Of a DNA stretch of 64,000 nt, positions 44,311-52,826 are shown one piece after another. The translations under genes were made by a program, and so were the position numbers. Below the pieces are notes generated by a model. It saw only the letters and a program-made list of their open reading frames with translations. It was not told the DNA's origin and made no database searches. Every line of letters begins with the position of its first letter. Within the stretch, counting starts at the first letter, position 1. Source of the stretch: JAYOEY01 sp038120295 (GTDB lineage Bacteria; Pseudomonadota; Alphaproteobacteria; MPNO01; UBA2964); NCBI GenBank assembly GCA_038120295.1, contig JAYOLL010000002.1, positions 62,001 through 126,000 on the forward strand, in the 5' to 3' direction.

Positions 44311-44544
44311 ATGAAACGCGCGTCTGGGAAACTGTTTATCGCCATAGCCGGATGGGCGCTGGTCGTCATCGGAACGGTCGGCCTGTTTCTGCCGCCCTTT
44401 CCGGCGCTGCTGGTGCTCGCCATAGGCCTCGCTATGCTTGCCCGCCAGTCGCCACGCGTCAGGCTCGTCGTGGGCCGGCTTGCACGGCGCTACCCCAGAC
44501 TTGGGGCGGCGTTAGACAAAGCACGCGCGAAGCAGGCCAGATGA
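44311..44544 (+). CDS. Small inner-membrane protein, PGPGW/DUF454-like, copy 1
   Basis: This 77-residue protein starts at ATG 44311 (an ATG nine codons earlier is also open). Two hydrophobic helices separated by LFLPPFPALL are followed by a basic tail with RQSPRVRLVVGRL. The pattern of two helices around a Pro-rich turn resembles the PGPGW or DUF454 small membrane families, whose function is unknown. It overlaps the next gene by four bases, and the two are clearly related, so they arose by tandem duplication. Confidence 0.65.
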   Translation: MKRASGKLFIAIAGWALVVIGTVGLFLPPFPALLVLAIGLAMLARQSPRVRLVVGRLARRYPRLGAALDKARAKQAR

Positions 44545-44816
44545 AACGCGACGCCCGCCATTACATCATGCTGAGTGTCGGATGGTTTTTCATCATCCTC
44601 GGCATTCTTGGTCTGTTCCTGCCCATCCTTCAGGGTATCCTGTTTCTCGCCATCGGCATGCTGATCCTCAGCCGCCGGTCGCCGCGCGTCCGGCTGATGA
44701 TCCGTAAGCTTGCAAAAAAATATCCCGCCTTCGGCAAGGCGCTGAAGGAAGCGCGAATTCGGGCGGATCGGCTGCGGGAGAAATTCGGCAGAAAGAAGCC
44801 AGCATCGTCGAAATGA
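44541..44816 (+). CDS. Small inner-membrane protein, PGPGW/DUF454-like, copy 2
   Basis: This 91-residue paralogue of the preceding gene shares the turn LGLFLPILQGILFLAIGM and the tail RRSPRVRLMIRKLAKKYP. The C-terminus is strongly basic and helical (RIRADRLREKFGRKK). The start ATG overlaps the preceding stop in ATGA. The two products may form a heteromeric membrane unit; this is inference from coupling and similarity. Confidence 0.68.
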   Translation: MKRDARHYIMLSVGWFFIILGILGLFLPILQGILFLAIGMLILSRRSPRVRLMIRKLAKKYPAFGKALKEARIRADRLREKFGRKKPASSK

Positions 44817-44846
44817 CGGATTCTCTGCAATGACGGTATCTCTTCT

Positions 44847-46049
44847 ATGACAGGGGAACGCCGGGGCGGAGGATTCGTCCTCGCCATGTGCGTGGCGGAA
44901 ATCTTCGCCCTCACCGGGTTTTCGAGTTTCCAGGCGCTGATCCCGACCTTTCAGGCGGAATGGAGCCTGACGAATGCAGATGCCGGCTGGATCAGCGGCG
45001 TCTATTTCGCCGGATATGTCGCTTCCGTCCCGATACTGACCGCGCTGACCGACCGGATAGCGCCCCGCAGGGTGATCCTGGCGTCGCTTGCGCTGACGGC
45101 GGCGGCATCGGTGGCCTTTGCGCTCTGGGCATCGGGGTTTTGGAGCGCCATGGTTTTTCGGCTTTTGCAGGGGGTTGGGCTCGCCGGAATGTATATGCCC
45201 GGTCTCAAGGCCATGACCGATTCGGTAGAAGGACCGGGGCAATCCCGCTACGTGTCGTTCTACACGTCGAGTTTCGGGATCGGTGTCGCCGCCTCGTTCC
45301 TGCTGGCGGGCGCGCTTGAGCCCTCCTTCGGCTGGTCAGGGGTTTTCGCCGTGAATGCGGTTGCCGCTGCCATTGCCGGCGCGGTGATCGTTGTGGTTCT
45401 GCCGTCGAGCCATGAGGCGCCGCCAGCGGAGCACCGGATGTTCGATTTTCGTCCCGTCCTCGGCAACCGGACGGCGTTGGGGTTCATTCTCGCCTATTGC
45501 GGCCACAACTGGGAACTATTCGCATTTCGTTCCTGGGCCGTGGCCTTTCTCGTTTTTGCGCTTGGGCAGAATCCCGGCGGCGATATCGGCATAGACGCCA
45601 CCGTGATCGCTGCCGCGCTGACCCTTCTGGGCATGCCGTCGAGCATACTTGGGAACGAGCTGGCGGTCCGTCTGGGGCGTGTCCGCGCAGTTACCCTTAT
45701 CGCCGGACTTTCATTCGTTCTGTCGCTGACCCTCGGGTTTGCGGCAGGCTGGTCCTACGGGCTCGCTGTGGCTCTGTGCCTGGTTTACGGTGCGATGCTG
45801 ACAGGCGATTCCGGCGCCATCACGGCCGGAACCGTTGCCGCGGCGACTGCCGGCATGCGGGGCATGACGCTCGCCATGCATGCCTTTGTCGGCTTCATGG
45901 GCGGCATATTTGGGCCTGCGCTTGCCGGAATCGTCCTCGACGCATCGGGCGCGGACAGCGTGTTCGGCTGGTCGCTTGCCATTGCCTCGATGGGAGCCGG
46001 GAGTCTGGCCGTGATGTTCGCCGTCCGGCTTTCGGTATCGTCAGACTGA
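44847..46049 (+). CDS. Major facilitator superfamily transporter
   Basis: This 400-residue permease has about 12 hydrophobic helices. MFS signatures are the loop after helix 2 (ALTDRIAPRRVILAS) and the RLLQGVGLAGMYMPGLK segment in helices 4-5. The substrate is not evident; related carriers handle small anions or drugs. It is convergent with the TauD pair, and a palindromic element begins eight bases after its stop. Confidence 0.85.
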   Translation: MTGERRGGGFVLAMCVAEIFALTGFSSFQALIPTFQAEWSLTNADAGWISGVYFAGYVASVPILTALTDRIAPRRVILASLALTAAASVAFALWASGFWSAMVFRLLQGVGLAGMYMPGLKAMTDSVEGPGQSRYVSFYTSSFGIGVAASFLLAGALEPSFGWSGVFAVNAVAAAIAGAVIVVVLPSSHEAPPAEHRMFDFRPVLGNRTALGFILAYCGHNWELFAFRSWAVAFLVFALGQNPGGDIGIDATVIAAALTLLGMPSSILGNELAVRLGRVRAVTLIAGLSFVLSLTLGFAAGWSYGLAVALCLVYGAMLTGDSGAITAGTVAAATAGMRGMTLAMHAFVGFMGGIFGPALAGIVLDASGADSVFGWSLAIASMGAGSLAVMFAVRLSVSSD

Positions 46050-46056
46050 TACGGCA

Positions 46057-46127
46057 CCGGCCCTCTCCCCCACCCGGCCACCCACAGGTTATTTTTTTAT
46101 GGGCGGCCGGGTCGGGGAGAGGGCCGG
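46057..46127. repeat. Dispersed palindromic element, copy 2
   Basis: Arms 46057-46083 and 46101-46127 are complementary over 27 bases with two mismatches, around a 17-base loop containing seven T. The left arm is nearly identical to copy 1 at 16629. It fills the space between the convergent MFS and TauD genes and could serve as a bidirectional terminator. Confidence 0.83.
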
Positions 46128-46152
46128 GGCGAGGCCGTGCGAGCGGTCCGAA

Positions 46153-47004
46153 TTAAGCTGCCATAACTTCGGCTTCGTCGCCGATTGTGACGCGGCGCAA
46201 AAGGCGACGCTGGTCGCGCGGAAAGTCGGTACGCGCGTGAAGCAGGCATCGGTTGTCCCACATCACGAAGTCGCCGACCTGCCATTTGTGCGAATAGATG
46301 AACCGGTCCTCGCGCTGCAGCGCGTAGATTTCATCAAGAATCGCCTTACTCTCGTCTTCGCTGAATCCCACGATTTCCTCAGTCATCAGCGGGCAGACAT
46401 AAACGGCAGTGCGGCCCGTTTCCGGGTGCTTGCGGAAAACCGGATGCGGGTGATGCGGCACCGACGCGCGATCATACTTGTCGAATGTCTTCACCGTGGT
46501 GCCGAATTCGTAGCAATTCATCGCCATCTTGCCGGAGAGTTTCTGTTTCATCTCGTCCGACAGGGCCTCGTAGACCAGATACTGGTTCGAAAACCGCGTG
46601 TCGCCCCCGATCGCCGGGACCTCGACGCCGTAAAGCGTGGTCGCCTTGTGCGGATGGGCGAGATAGGGCGTGTCCGTATGCCACATCATTTCGCCGTCCG
46701 GATGCGCGCCGATGACGCGGCCGTCGACGCGCACGTTCGAAACCAGCATGATTTCGTCGCTGGCGTATTTCGGGTGCTGCCGTTCCTTGGGGCGGTTGTA
46801 TTCGCCGATCTTGCCGAAATTGCTGCAAAATTCTTTCTGATCTGCCGGCGTTATGTCGTGCTGGTCGCGGATCACGATAACCAGATGGTCGAGCCAAGCC
46901 TGGTATATCGTTGCGACATCCTCGCTTGAGAGAGGATCTCCGATCCTGACGCCGGAAATTTCGGCGCCGCATGCATCGGAAAGCGGTGTAACGGTTACAG
47001 CCAT
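46153..47004 (-). CDS. TauD/TfdA family 2-oxoglutarate-dependent dioxygenase, copy A
   Basis: This 283-residue Fe(II)/2-oxoglutarate dioxygenase has the iron facial triad H109-x-D111 in MMWHTDTPY and the distal histidine in CLLHARTDF. The 2-oxoglutarate-binding arginine lies in QRRLLRRV. The substrate could be a sulfonate, aryloxyalkanoate or other small acid and is not decided by sequence. It is the downstream gene of a tandem pair, 81 bases after copy B, and both are probably one transcript. Confidence 0.9.
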   Translation of the reverse strand: MAVTVTPLSDACGAEISGVRIGDPLSSEDVATIYQAWLDHLVIVIRDQHDITPADQKEFCSNFGKIGEYNRPKERQHPKYASDEIMLVSNVRVDGRVIGAHPDGEMMWHTDTPYLAHPHKATTLYGVEVPAIGGDTRFSNQYLVYEALSDEMKQKLSGKMAMNCYEFGTTVKTFDKYDRASVPHHPHPVFRKHPETGRTAVYVCPLMTEEIVGFSEDESKAILDEIYALQREDRFIYSHKWQVGDFVMWDNRCLLHARTDFPRDQRRLLRRVTIGDEAEVMAA

Positions 47005-47085
47005 CCCAGTTCTCCTTCAGAAATCAGAACATTTGTCAGTTCTGTTCATCAATCTTATAACGCCAAATCCGGGGAATTTCACCAG

Positions 47086-47946
47086 TTACGCAACGGCGCG
47101 TCGCACCGGGTCTCCCTCTGCGATCGTGACCCGCCGCAACAGACGGCGCTCCTCGCGCGGGAAGTCGGTGCGGGCATGCAACGTGCAACGATTGTCCCAC
47201 ATTACCAGGTCGCCAAGCCGCCATTCGTGTTCGTAAAGAAAACGGGGCTCCCTCTGTAGAGCGAAGAGTTCATCCAGCACCGCCCTGCTTTCGTCCGCCG
47301 GTAGCCCGACGATCTCCTCGGTCATCAGCTCGTTAACGAAAATTGCTGGCCTGCCCGTCTCCTTGTGCGGCAGGAAGATGGGGTGGACAGCGCTCCGCAT
47401 CTCTTCCGAGTCATATTTTTCCTTGGTCTTGATCGTGGTGCCGAACTCATAGGCGTTATACGCCTCGCGTCCCTTCAGCAGGCTACGCAGGCGTTCGGGC
47501 AGTTCGTCATGTACCTTGTACTGGTTGCAGAAGATCGTATTCCCGCCCTTGCTCGGGATTTCCACCGCGAACAGCGTCGTGCCCTTGTGTGGATTGCTGT
47601 CGTAGCCGGTGTCGGTATGAAACATCATCTCGCCATCGGGCAGCGCTCCGATGGCTTCTCCGTTTTCACGGATGTTGGAGACGAACATGACCGCGTGGTG
47701 GCGGGCCTCCATCGGTGCGGTGCGCAGCGTACTGGGCCGCATGTAATCGCCGACCGGCCCAAACGTCTCCGCGAAGCGGATCTGGTCGTCGTCCGAGAGT
47801 TCCTGTCCGCGGAACACCAGGACCAGATGGTCCAGCCAGGCGCGGTGGATGGCATCGGCGTCCTCTGCGGAAATCGGTTCGCGAAGGTCTATACCGGATA
47901 TCTCGGCGCCAAGCGCTGCCGATAGAGGGGTTACAGTGATGGTCAT
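47086..47946 (-). CDS. TauD/TfdA family 2-oxoglutarate-dependent dioxygenase, copy B
   Basis: This 286-residue paralogue of copy A is intact. H110-x-D112 is in MMFHTDTGY, the distal histidine is in CTLHARTDF, and the arginine lies in ERRLLRRVT. The two copies share the overall outline but differ enough (for instance in residues 70-85) to suggest different substrates. A third, deleted TauD gene lies at 24387, and it is more distant in sequence. Upstream 87 bases separate it from xerC, which reads the same way. Confidence 0.9.
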   Translation of the reverse strand: MTITVTPLSAALGAEISGIDLREPISAEDADAIHRAWLDHLVLVFRGQELSDDDQIRFAETFGPVGDYMRPSTLRTAPMEARHHAVMFVSNIRENGEAIGALPDGEMMFHTDTGYDSNPHKGTTLFAVEIPSKGGNTIFCNQYKVHDELPERLRSLLKGREAYNAYEFGTTIKTKEKYDSEEMRSAVHPIFLPHKETGRPAIFVNELMTEEIVGLPADESRAVLDELFALQREPRFLYEHEWRLGDLVMWDNRCTLHARTDFPREERRLLRRVTIAEGDPVRRAVA

Positions 47947-48033
47947 GGTCGGCGTCTTTCGATTTTCCTTCCTTAATGAAACCAGACTGGCGCTCCCGGA
48001 TCAATCGGGGATCGGCCGGGGATCAACCGGGGA

Positions 48034-48999
48034 TCAATCGGCAGCCTGTTTCGCCTTCGCCCGCGGGTGGGCGTCCCGGTGGACCCGGATCAGATGGTCG
48101 GCATCGACCTGGGTATAGCGCTGCGTGGTCGAGAGCGAGGCGTGTCCCAGCAATTCCTGAATTGTCCGAAGGTCCCCGCCTGCGCCCAAAAGGTGCGTGG
48201 CGAAGCTGTGGCGCAACGCGTGCGGCGTCGCTGTGTCGGGGAGACCGAGCTGCGCGCGCAGTGTTCTCATCTGCCGTTGGACCACGCCGGCATTGAGCCT
48301 TCCGCCGCGTGCGCCGCGGAACAGCGGATCCTTCCGCCCTGCCGGGAACGGGCATATCTCGAGATAGGAATCGATGGCGTCGCGGACGACGGGAAGGACC
48401 GGAACGATCCGCTGCTTGTTGCCTTTTCCCGTAACGACCATGGCATCGCCGTCCGGAAGGTTTTCGATATCGAGGCTTAGCGCTTCATCGATCCGCAGCC
48501 CGCAGCCATAAAGAAGAGTAAAAATCGCGACATCCCGCCTGGCGATCCAGGGGGTTTCCGACAGTGTCGCCGCCAGCCGGATGATGTCGATGGCGTCATC
48601 GGCGCCGACCGGTTTCGGGATCGGCGCCTTGGGGCGCGGCGCGCGCACCGCCTTGATCGTTGCGTTGCTGACGAGGCCTGATTTTTCCATGTACCGGAAG
48701 AAATTGCGAAGTGTCGACATGCAGCGGGCGAGCGACGAGTGGCCGATTCCCAGACTCAGGCGGTGAGCGAGGAAGCCCCGAAAATCTGCCGCGGTCAGCC
48801 TGTCGAGATCTGCCAGAGATGCCTGTCCGCCGAGATGGTCGGCCAGGAAATCGCAAAAGGCGGAAAGGTCGCGCGAATAGGCGGCAAAAGTATGATCCGA
48901 GGCGCGGCGTTCGTCGGCGATCCACGCCTGCCAGCGCCCGATAGCGTCGAGCAGATCCGGCGCTACTGCGAACCGGGTCAGTCTGCGTCCCCCAGGCAT
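48034..48999 (-). CDS. xerC: Tyrosine recombinase XerC
   Basis: This 321-residue site-specific recombinase resolves chromosome dimers at dif with XerD. Catalytic residues are all present: R169, K195, H260-x-x-R263, H286 and the nucleophile Y295 (TTQRYTQ). The N-terminal SAM-like core-binding domain spans about residues 15-105. It overlaps the DUF484 gene by 22 bases, an arrangement common in proteobacteria. Nothing around it suggests an integrated element. Confidence 0.93.
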   Translation of the reverse strand: MPGGRRLTRFAVAPDLLDAIGRWQAWIADERRASDHTFAAYSRDLSAFCDFLADHLGGQASLADLDRLTAADFRGFLAHRLSLGIGHSSLARCMSTLRNFFRYMEKSGLVSNATIKAVRAPRPKAPIPKPVGADDAIDIIRLAATLSETPWIARRDVAIFTLLYGCGLRIDEALSLDIENLPDGDAMVVTGKGNKQRIVPVLPVVRDAIDSYLEICPFPAGRKDPLFRGARGGRLNAGVVQRQMRTLRAQLGLPDTATPHALRHSFATHLLGAGGDLRTIQELLGHASLSTTQRYTQVDADHLIRVHRDAHPRAKAKQAAD

Positions 49000-49697
49000 C
49001 TTTGCACGCAGTGCCGCACTACACGGGTCAGGAACGACAGAAGCTCGGTGCCCTGGCGCGGATCGAACCCGTCGCGGGCGCGGGCACCCAAGGCCAGAAG
49101 GGCGGGCGGACAGCTCTCTCCCAGGTCGATCCTCATCAGCGCCATCGAACGAATCTGCTGGGCCAGGTCGCCGAATATTCGCTCGTCGCCCTTGGTATCG
49201 GCCCTCAGCGAGACGGCTCGGTCCCCCGGCAATATCTCACCAACCGCGCCCGGTGGCAGCATGACGGCGTTTTCCAAACACCCCGAATCCACCTTATCCC
49301 CGTATTTTTCGATGCAGAGCCGGGCGGCGGCGATGTCGAACAGCTTCGGCAGGGTCCCTTCGATGACATCAAGCAGGCCGTCCATCGACCTCGCATCGAG
49401 CGCGGCGCAGGCAGCCTGGTGAATTTTCCCCTGGGAGTCGGCGTTCGCCTCGGCTGCTGCCAGCAGGTTTTTTTCGCGGGCGGTCAGCGCGTGCAGTTCG
49501 CGCTGCAGCCTGTCCAGCATGAACCGCTGCATGTCCGCAACGCCATCGCCCAGATTCCTGTCCGCCGGGACAAGCCTGGCCATAACATCGGGACGTTCGT
49601 TCAGGAACCCGGGATGCTGTTTCAGCCACTCGGCCACGGCGTCGGAAGAAATTGCAGCCGTTCTCAGGGCCTTGGCGTCTTCGGTGTTGCCGGTCAT
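48978..49697 (-). CDS. DUF484 family protein
   Basis: This 239-residue GAF-like protein has a DUF484 N-terminus (AVAEWLKQHPGFLNERPDV), a coiled-coil helix around residues 55-95 and a mixed alpha-beta C-terminal part. The role is unknown, but it regularly lies upstream of xerC, and its 3' end overlaps xerC here. The stop of this gene lies within the start region of xerC, so the two are translationally linked. Confidence 0.87.
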   Translation of the reverse strand: MTGNTEDAKALRTAAISSDAVAEWLKQHPGFLNERPDVMARLVPADRNLGDGVADMQRFMLDRLQRELHALTAREKNLLAAAEANADSQGKIHQAACAALDARSMDGLLDVIEGTLPKLFDIAAARLCIEKYGDKVDSGCLENAVMLPPGAVGEILPGDRAVSLRADTKGDERIFGDLAQQIRSMALMRIDLGESCPPALLALGARARDGFDPRQGTELLSFLTRVVRHCVQRCLGDAD

Positions 49698-49730
49698 ACG
49701 CGTGATCCTGTTGGTGACGGGTTTCCCGGT

Positions 49731-50393
49731 TCAGTCGTCGAGAATCGACTGGCCGGTTTTCTCCCAGTCGGCAAGGAAGGCGGCCAGCCCTGCATCCGTC
49801 AGCGGATGCTTGTAGAGCTGTCGCAAAACGTTAGGCGGCATGGTCGAGACATGCGCGCCCATGCGAGCGGCCTCGACCAGGTGCATCGGGCCGCGGATCG
49901 AGGCTACAAGCACCTCTGTCTTGAAGTTTTCATACTGGTTGTAGATTTCGCAGATATCGGCGATCAAATTCATGCCGTCCGTGCTGATGTCATCGAGGCG
50001 GCCAACGAAGGGTGAAATAAAGCTCGCCCCGGCTTTGGCGGCGAGGATCGCCTGCCCCGGCGAAAAGCACAGCGTCACATTGACCATATGCCCGTCGTCG
50101 CTCAGCGCCTTGCAGGTCTTTAACCCATCGGGCGTCAGCGGAACTTTCACCGCGATGTTGGGCGCGAGCTTGACCAGCTTCTGCCCTTCCTTAAGCATTG
50201 TCTCGAAATCCGTTGCGGTTACTTCGGCGCTGACGGGGCCCGGCACCATCTCGCAGATTTCCTTCACCACATCGAGAAACTTGCGGCCCGTCTTGGCGAC
50301 CAGCGACGGGTTGGTGGTGACGCCATCCACCAGACCGGTGGCGGCAAGGTCGCGAATTTCGTCCGTATCGGCGGTATCGACAAAGAATTTCAT
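49731..50393 (-). CDS. Transaldolase / fructose-6-phosphate aldolase family protein
   Basis: This 220-residue short transaldolase (TalC/Fsa subfamily) has MKFFVDTADTDEI at the N-terminus, GVTTNPSLVAKTG, and the Schiff-base lysine in NIAVKVPLTPDG. A phosphate-binding SPFVGRLDD follows. It acts either as transaldolase in the pentose phosphate route or as fructose-6-phosphate aldolase; sequence alone does not decide. It is divergent from priA across 108 bases. Confidence 0.92.
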   Translation of the reverse strand: MKFFVDTADTDEIRDLAATGLVDGVTTNPSLVAKTGRKFLDVVKEICEMVPGPVSAEVTATDFETMLKEGQKLVKLAPNIAVKVPLTPDGLKTCKALSDDGHMVNVTLCFSPGQAILAAKAGASFISPFVGRLDDISTDGMNLIADICEIYNQYENFKTEVLVASIRGPMHLVEAARMGAHVSTMPPNVLRQLYKHPLTDAGLAAFLADWEKTGQSILDD

Positions 50394-50501
50394 GGCTGTC
50401 CGAGGCTCGTTTTCTGATGAATCCTGAGATGAATTTCGATTTCACGCGGTCCTTCGAAGGGCGGATTGGCCCGTCCGCGAACCCGCTATAAAGTCTAGTC
50501 C

Positions 50502-52736
50502 ATGGCACAGGGGCATGCTACCGGCGACAGCAGTACTTCCGGCGGCCGCGTCAGCGTGTTGCTGCCGCTGCCGCTGAGCGGGGCCTATGACTACCGCGTT
50601 CCTGAAAATCTGCATGTAAAGACGGGCGATATCGTCACGGTCCCGCTGGGAAACCGGCAGGTCCGCGGAGTCGTCTGGGGCGCAGGCAGCGAGGAAGTCG
50701 CGGACGAAAAGCTCAAGGAAATCATTGAGCTATCCCATCTCCCGCGGCTCGCAGATCCGCTAAGACGTCTTATCGACTGGGTCGCCGCCTATACGCTGTC
50801 GCCGCCCGGCGCGGTACTGAGAATGACCCTTAACGTGCCGTCCGCTCTGGACCCGCCAAAGGCCTCAACCGCCTACCTGCCAGCTTTGGATCCTGCCCGG
50901 CTGATGGAAGGCGATTCGCGAATCAGGATGACGGAATCGCGGCGCAAGGTACTGGCGTCGCTGGCGGACGGTCCACCGCGTTCGGCGGCGGAAATCGGCA
51001 GGGCTGCCGGCGTCAGCGCCTCCGTCGTCCGTGGCATGGCGGATATCGGGTTGCTGAAACCGGTTTCGGTGACGCCGTCCATCGATCTCCCGGTTCCCGA
51101 CTGGCAACGGCGCGGACCTGTCCTGTCGGATGCGCAGGCGAAAGCCGCGACGTCGCTCGTTTGCGATGTCGAACGGTCGGGCGGGGAGGACGGCTTTTCC
51201 GTGACATTGCTCGACGGCGTCACCGGTTCGGGCAAGACGGAAGTCTATTTTGAAGCGATTGCTGCGGCGCTGGCGAAGGACGAACAGGTGATGGTGCTGT
51301 TGCCCGAGATCGCTCTGACGGCGCAATGGCTCGAACGGTTTAACAGACGCTTCGGGGCGTCGCCACTTGAATGGCATTCGGATCTGACCGGCGCGGAACG
51401 GAGGCTTGGCTGGCAGGCGGTGATCGCGGGCGAGGCGAAAGTCGTGGTCGGCGCGCGCTCCGGCCTGTTTCTGCCTTTTCCCGAACTCGGCCTGATCGTT
51501 ATCGACGAGGAGCATGACCCGTCCTTCAAGCAGGAGGACGGGGTGATCTACAACGCGCGCGACATGGCGGTGGTCCGCGCGCAGCTCGGCAGGATCCCCA
51601 TCGTGCTGGCGTCTGCGACCCCGTCCCTGGAGACGTCGGTCAATGCCGATAGCGGACGCTACCGGCGCGTGCGGCTGCCCGAGCGCCATGGCGGCGCAAG
51701 CCTTCCTGACATTGTTCCTGTCGACATGCGCGAAGAGGAGATGGATCGGCAGAGCTGGCTGTCGCCGACGCTGCAGGGCGCCATCGCGCAGACCCTTGCC
51801 GCCGGCGAACAGACAATGCTGTTCCTTAACCGGCGCGGTTATGCTCCGCTGACGCTTTGTCGCCAGTGCGGACACAGGCTCGAATGTCCCAACTGCACGG
51901 CCTGGCTGGTCGAGCACCGTCTCGAAGGCCGTCTCGAATGTCACCATTGCGGGCTGTCGGTCCGGCCGCCCGAGACCTGCCCGAAATGCGATGCTGCGGA
52001 CACGCTGGCGGCGTGCGGGCCGGGAGTCGAGCGGCTGGCCGAAGAGGTGGCCGAGCGTTTCCCCCAGTCGCGCTTCGCGGTAATGGCAAGCGATACACTG
52101 CAGGGACCGGCTGCTGCGGCGCGACTGGTGCAGCGGATGCAGGCGCGCGATATCGATATCCTGATCGGTACGCAGGTCATGGCGAAAGGGCATCATTTTC
52201 CATTCCTGACGCTGGTCGGCGTGATCGATGCCGACCTCGGTCTTGCCGGCGGCGATCTGCGCGCCTCCGAACGGACGTTCCAGCTTCTTCACCAGGTCTC
52301 CGGTCGTGCCGGTCGTGAGGACCGGCCCGGTACGGTGCTGCTGCAGACTTTTCAGCCGGATCATGCCGTGATGCAGGCGCTGGCGTCGGGCGACCGCGAC
52401 AGGTTTCTCGAATCGGAACGGCGGGAACGCGAACGCCACACCATGCCGCCTTACGGAAGGCTGGCCGCCCTGATCGTGTCGGGGCCCGACGGGCGGCGGG
52501 TCGAAGACACGGCGAGAGCGCTTGCGCGGTCGCGTCCTGCGGACAGTCGCGTTCAGGTGCTGGGGCCGGCCCCGGCTCCGATGTCGATCCTGCGCGGTCG
52601 GCACAGGATGCGGCTGCTCGCGAAGGCGCCGCGCGACGTCAACATGCAGGCCTTCCTGCGTAGCTGGTTGCAGCAAATGCGACCATCAGGCGGGGTTCGC
52701 ATCCAGGTCGATGTCGATCCGTACAGTTTCATGTAG
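50502..52736 (+). CDS. priA: Primosomal protein N' (replication restart helicase PriA)
   Basis: This 744-residue superfamily 2 helicase reloads the replisome at stalled forks. It has an N-terminal DNA-binding domain, Walker A GVTGSGKTEVYF, DEEH in VIDEEHDPSFKQ, and LASATPSLET. The zinc-binding insert contains CRQCGHRLECPNC, CHHCG and CPKC. The C-terminal helicase part includes GTQVMAKGHHFP and the VSGRAGRED motif. The length is normal. Confidence 0.96.
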   Translation: MAQGHATGDSSTSGGRVSVLLPLPLSGAYDYRVPENLHVKTGDIVTVPLGNRQVRGVVWGAGSEEVADEKLKEIIELSHLPRLADPLRRLIDWVAAYTLSPPGAVLRMTLNVPSALDPPKASTAYLPALDPARLMEGDSRIRMTESRRKVLASLADGPPRSAAEIGRAAGVSASVVRGMADIGLLKPVSVTPSIDLPVPDWQRRGPVLSDAQAKAATSLVCDVERSGGEDGFSVTLLDGVTGSGKTEVYFEAIAAALAKDEQVMVLLPEIALTAQWLERFNRRFGASPLEWHSDLTGAERRLGWQAVIAGEAKVVVGARSGLFLPFPELGLIVIDEEHDPSFKQEDGVIYNARDMAVVRAQLGRIPIVLASATPSLETSVNADSGRYRRVRLPERHGGASLPDIVPVDMREEEMDRQSWLSPTLQGAIAQTLAAGEQTMLFLNRRGYAPLTLCRQCGHRLECPNCTAWLVEHRLEGRLECHHCGLSVRPPETCPKCDAADTLAACGPGVERLAEEVAERFPQSRFAVMASDTLQGPAAAARLVQRMQARDIDILIGTQVMAKGHHFPFLTLVGVIDADLGLAGGDLRASERTFQLLHQVSGRAGREDRPGTVLLQTFQPDHAVMQALASGDRDRFLESERRERERHTMPPYGRLAALIVSGPDGRRVEDTARALARSRPADSRVQVLGPAPAPMSILRGRHRMRLLAKAPRDVNMQAFLRSWLQQMRPSGGVRIQVDVDPYSFM

Positions 52737-52826
52737 GTCTGACGAATTCCCTTTCCGGGCCGAGCTGGGAAAATTAAATACCGCACCAAACTCAGGCTTC
52801 TTTGCTAGGCTTGGCGCTGAGCCGAT

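Noticed and set aside
48034..48999. XerC as the integrase of a mobile element
   Set aside because: Neighbours (DUF484, transaldolase, priA) are the usual chromosomal context; no attachment repeats or cargo genes.
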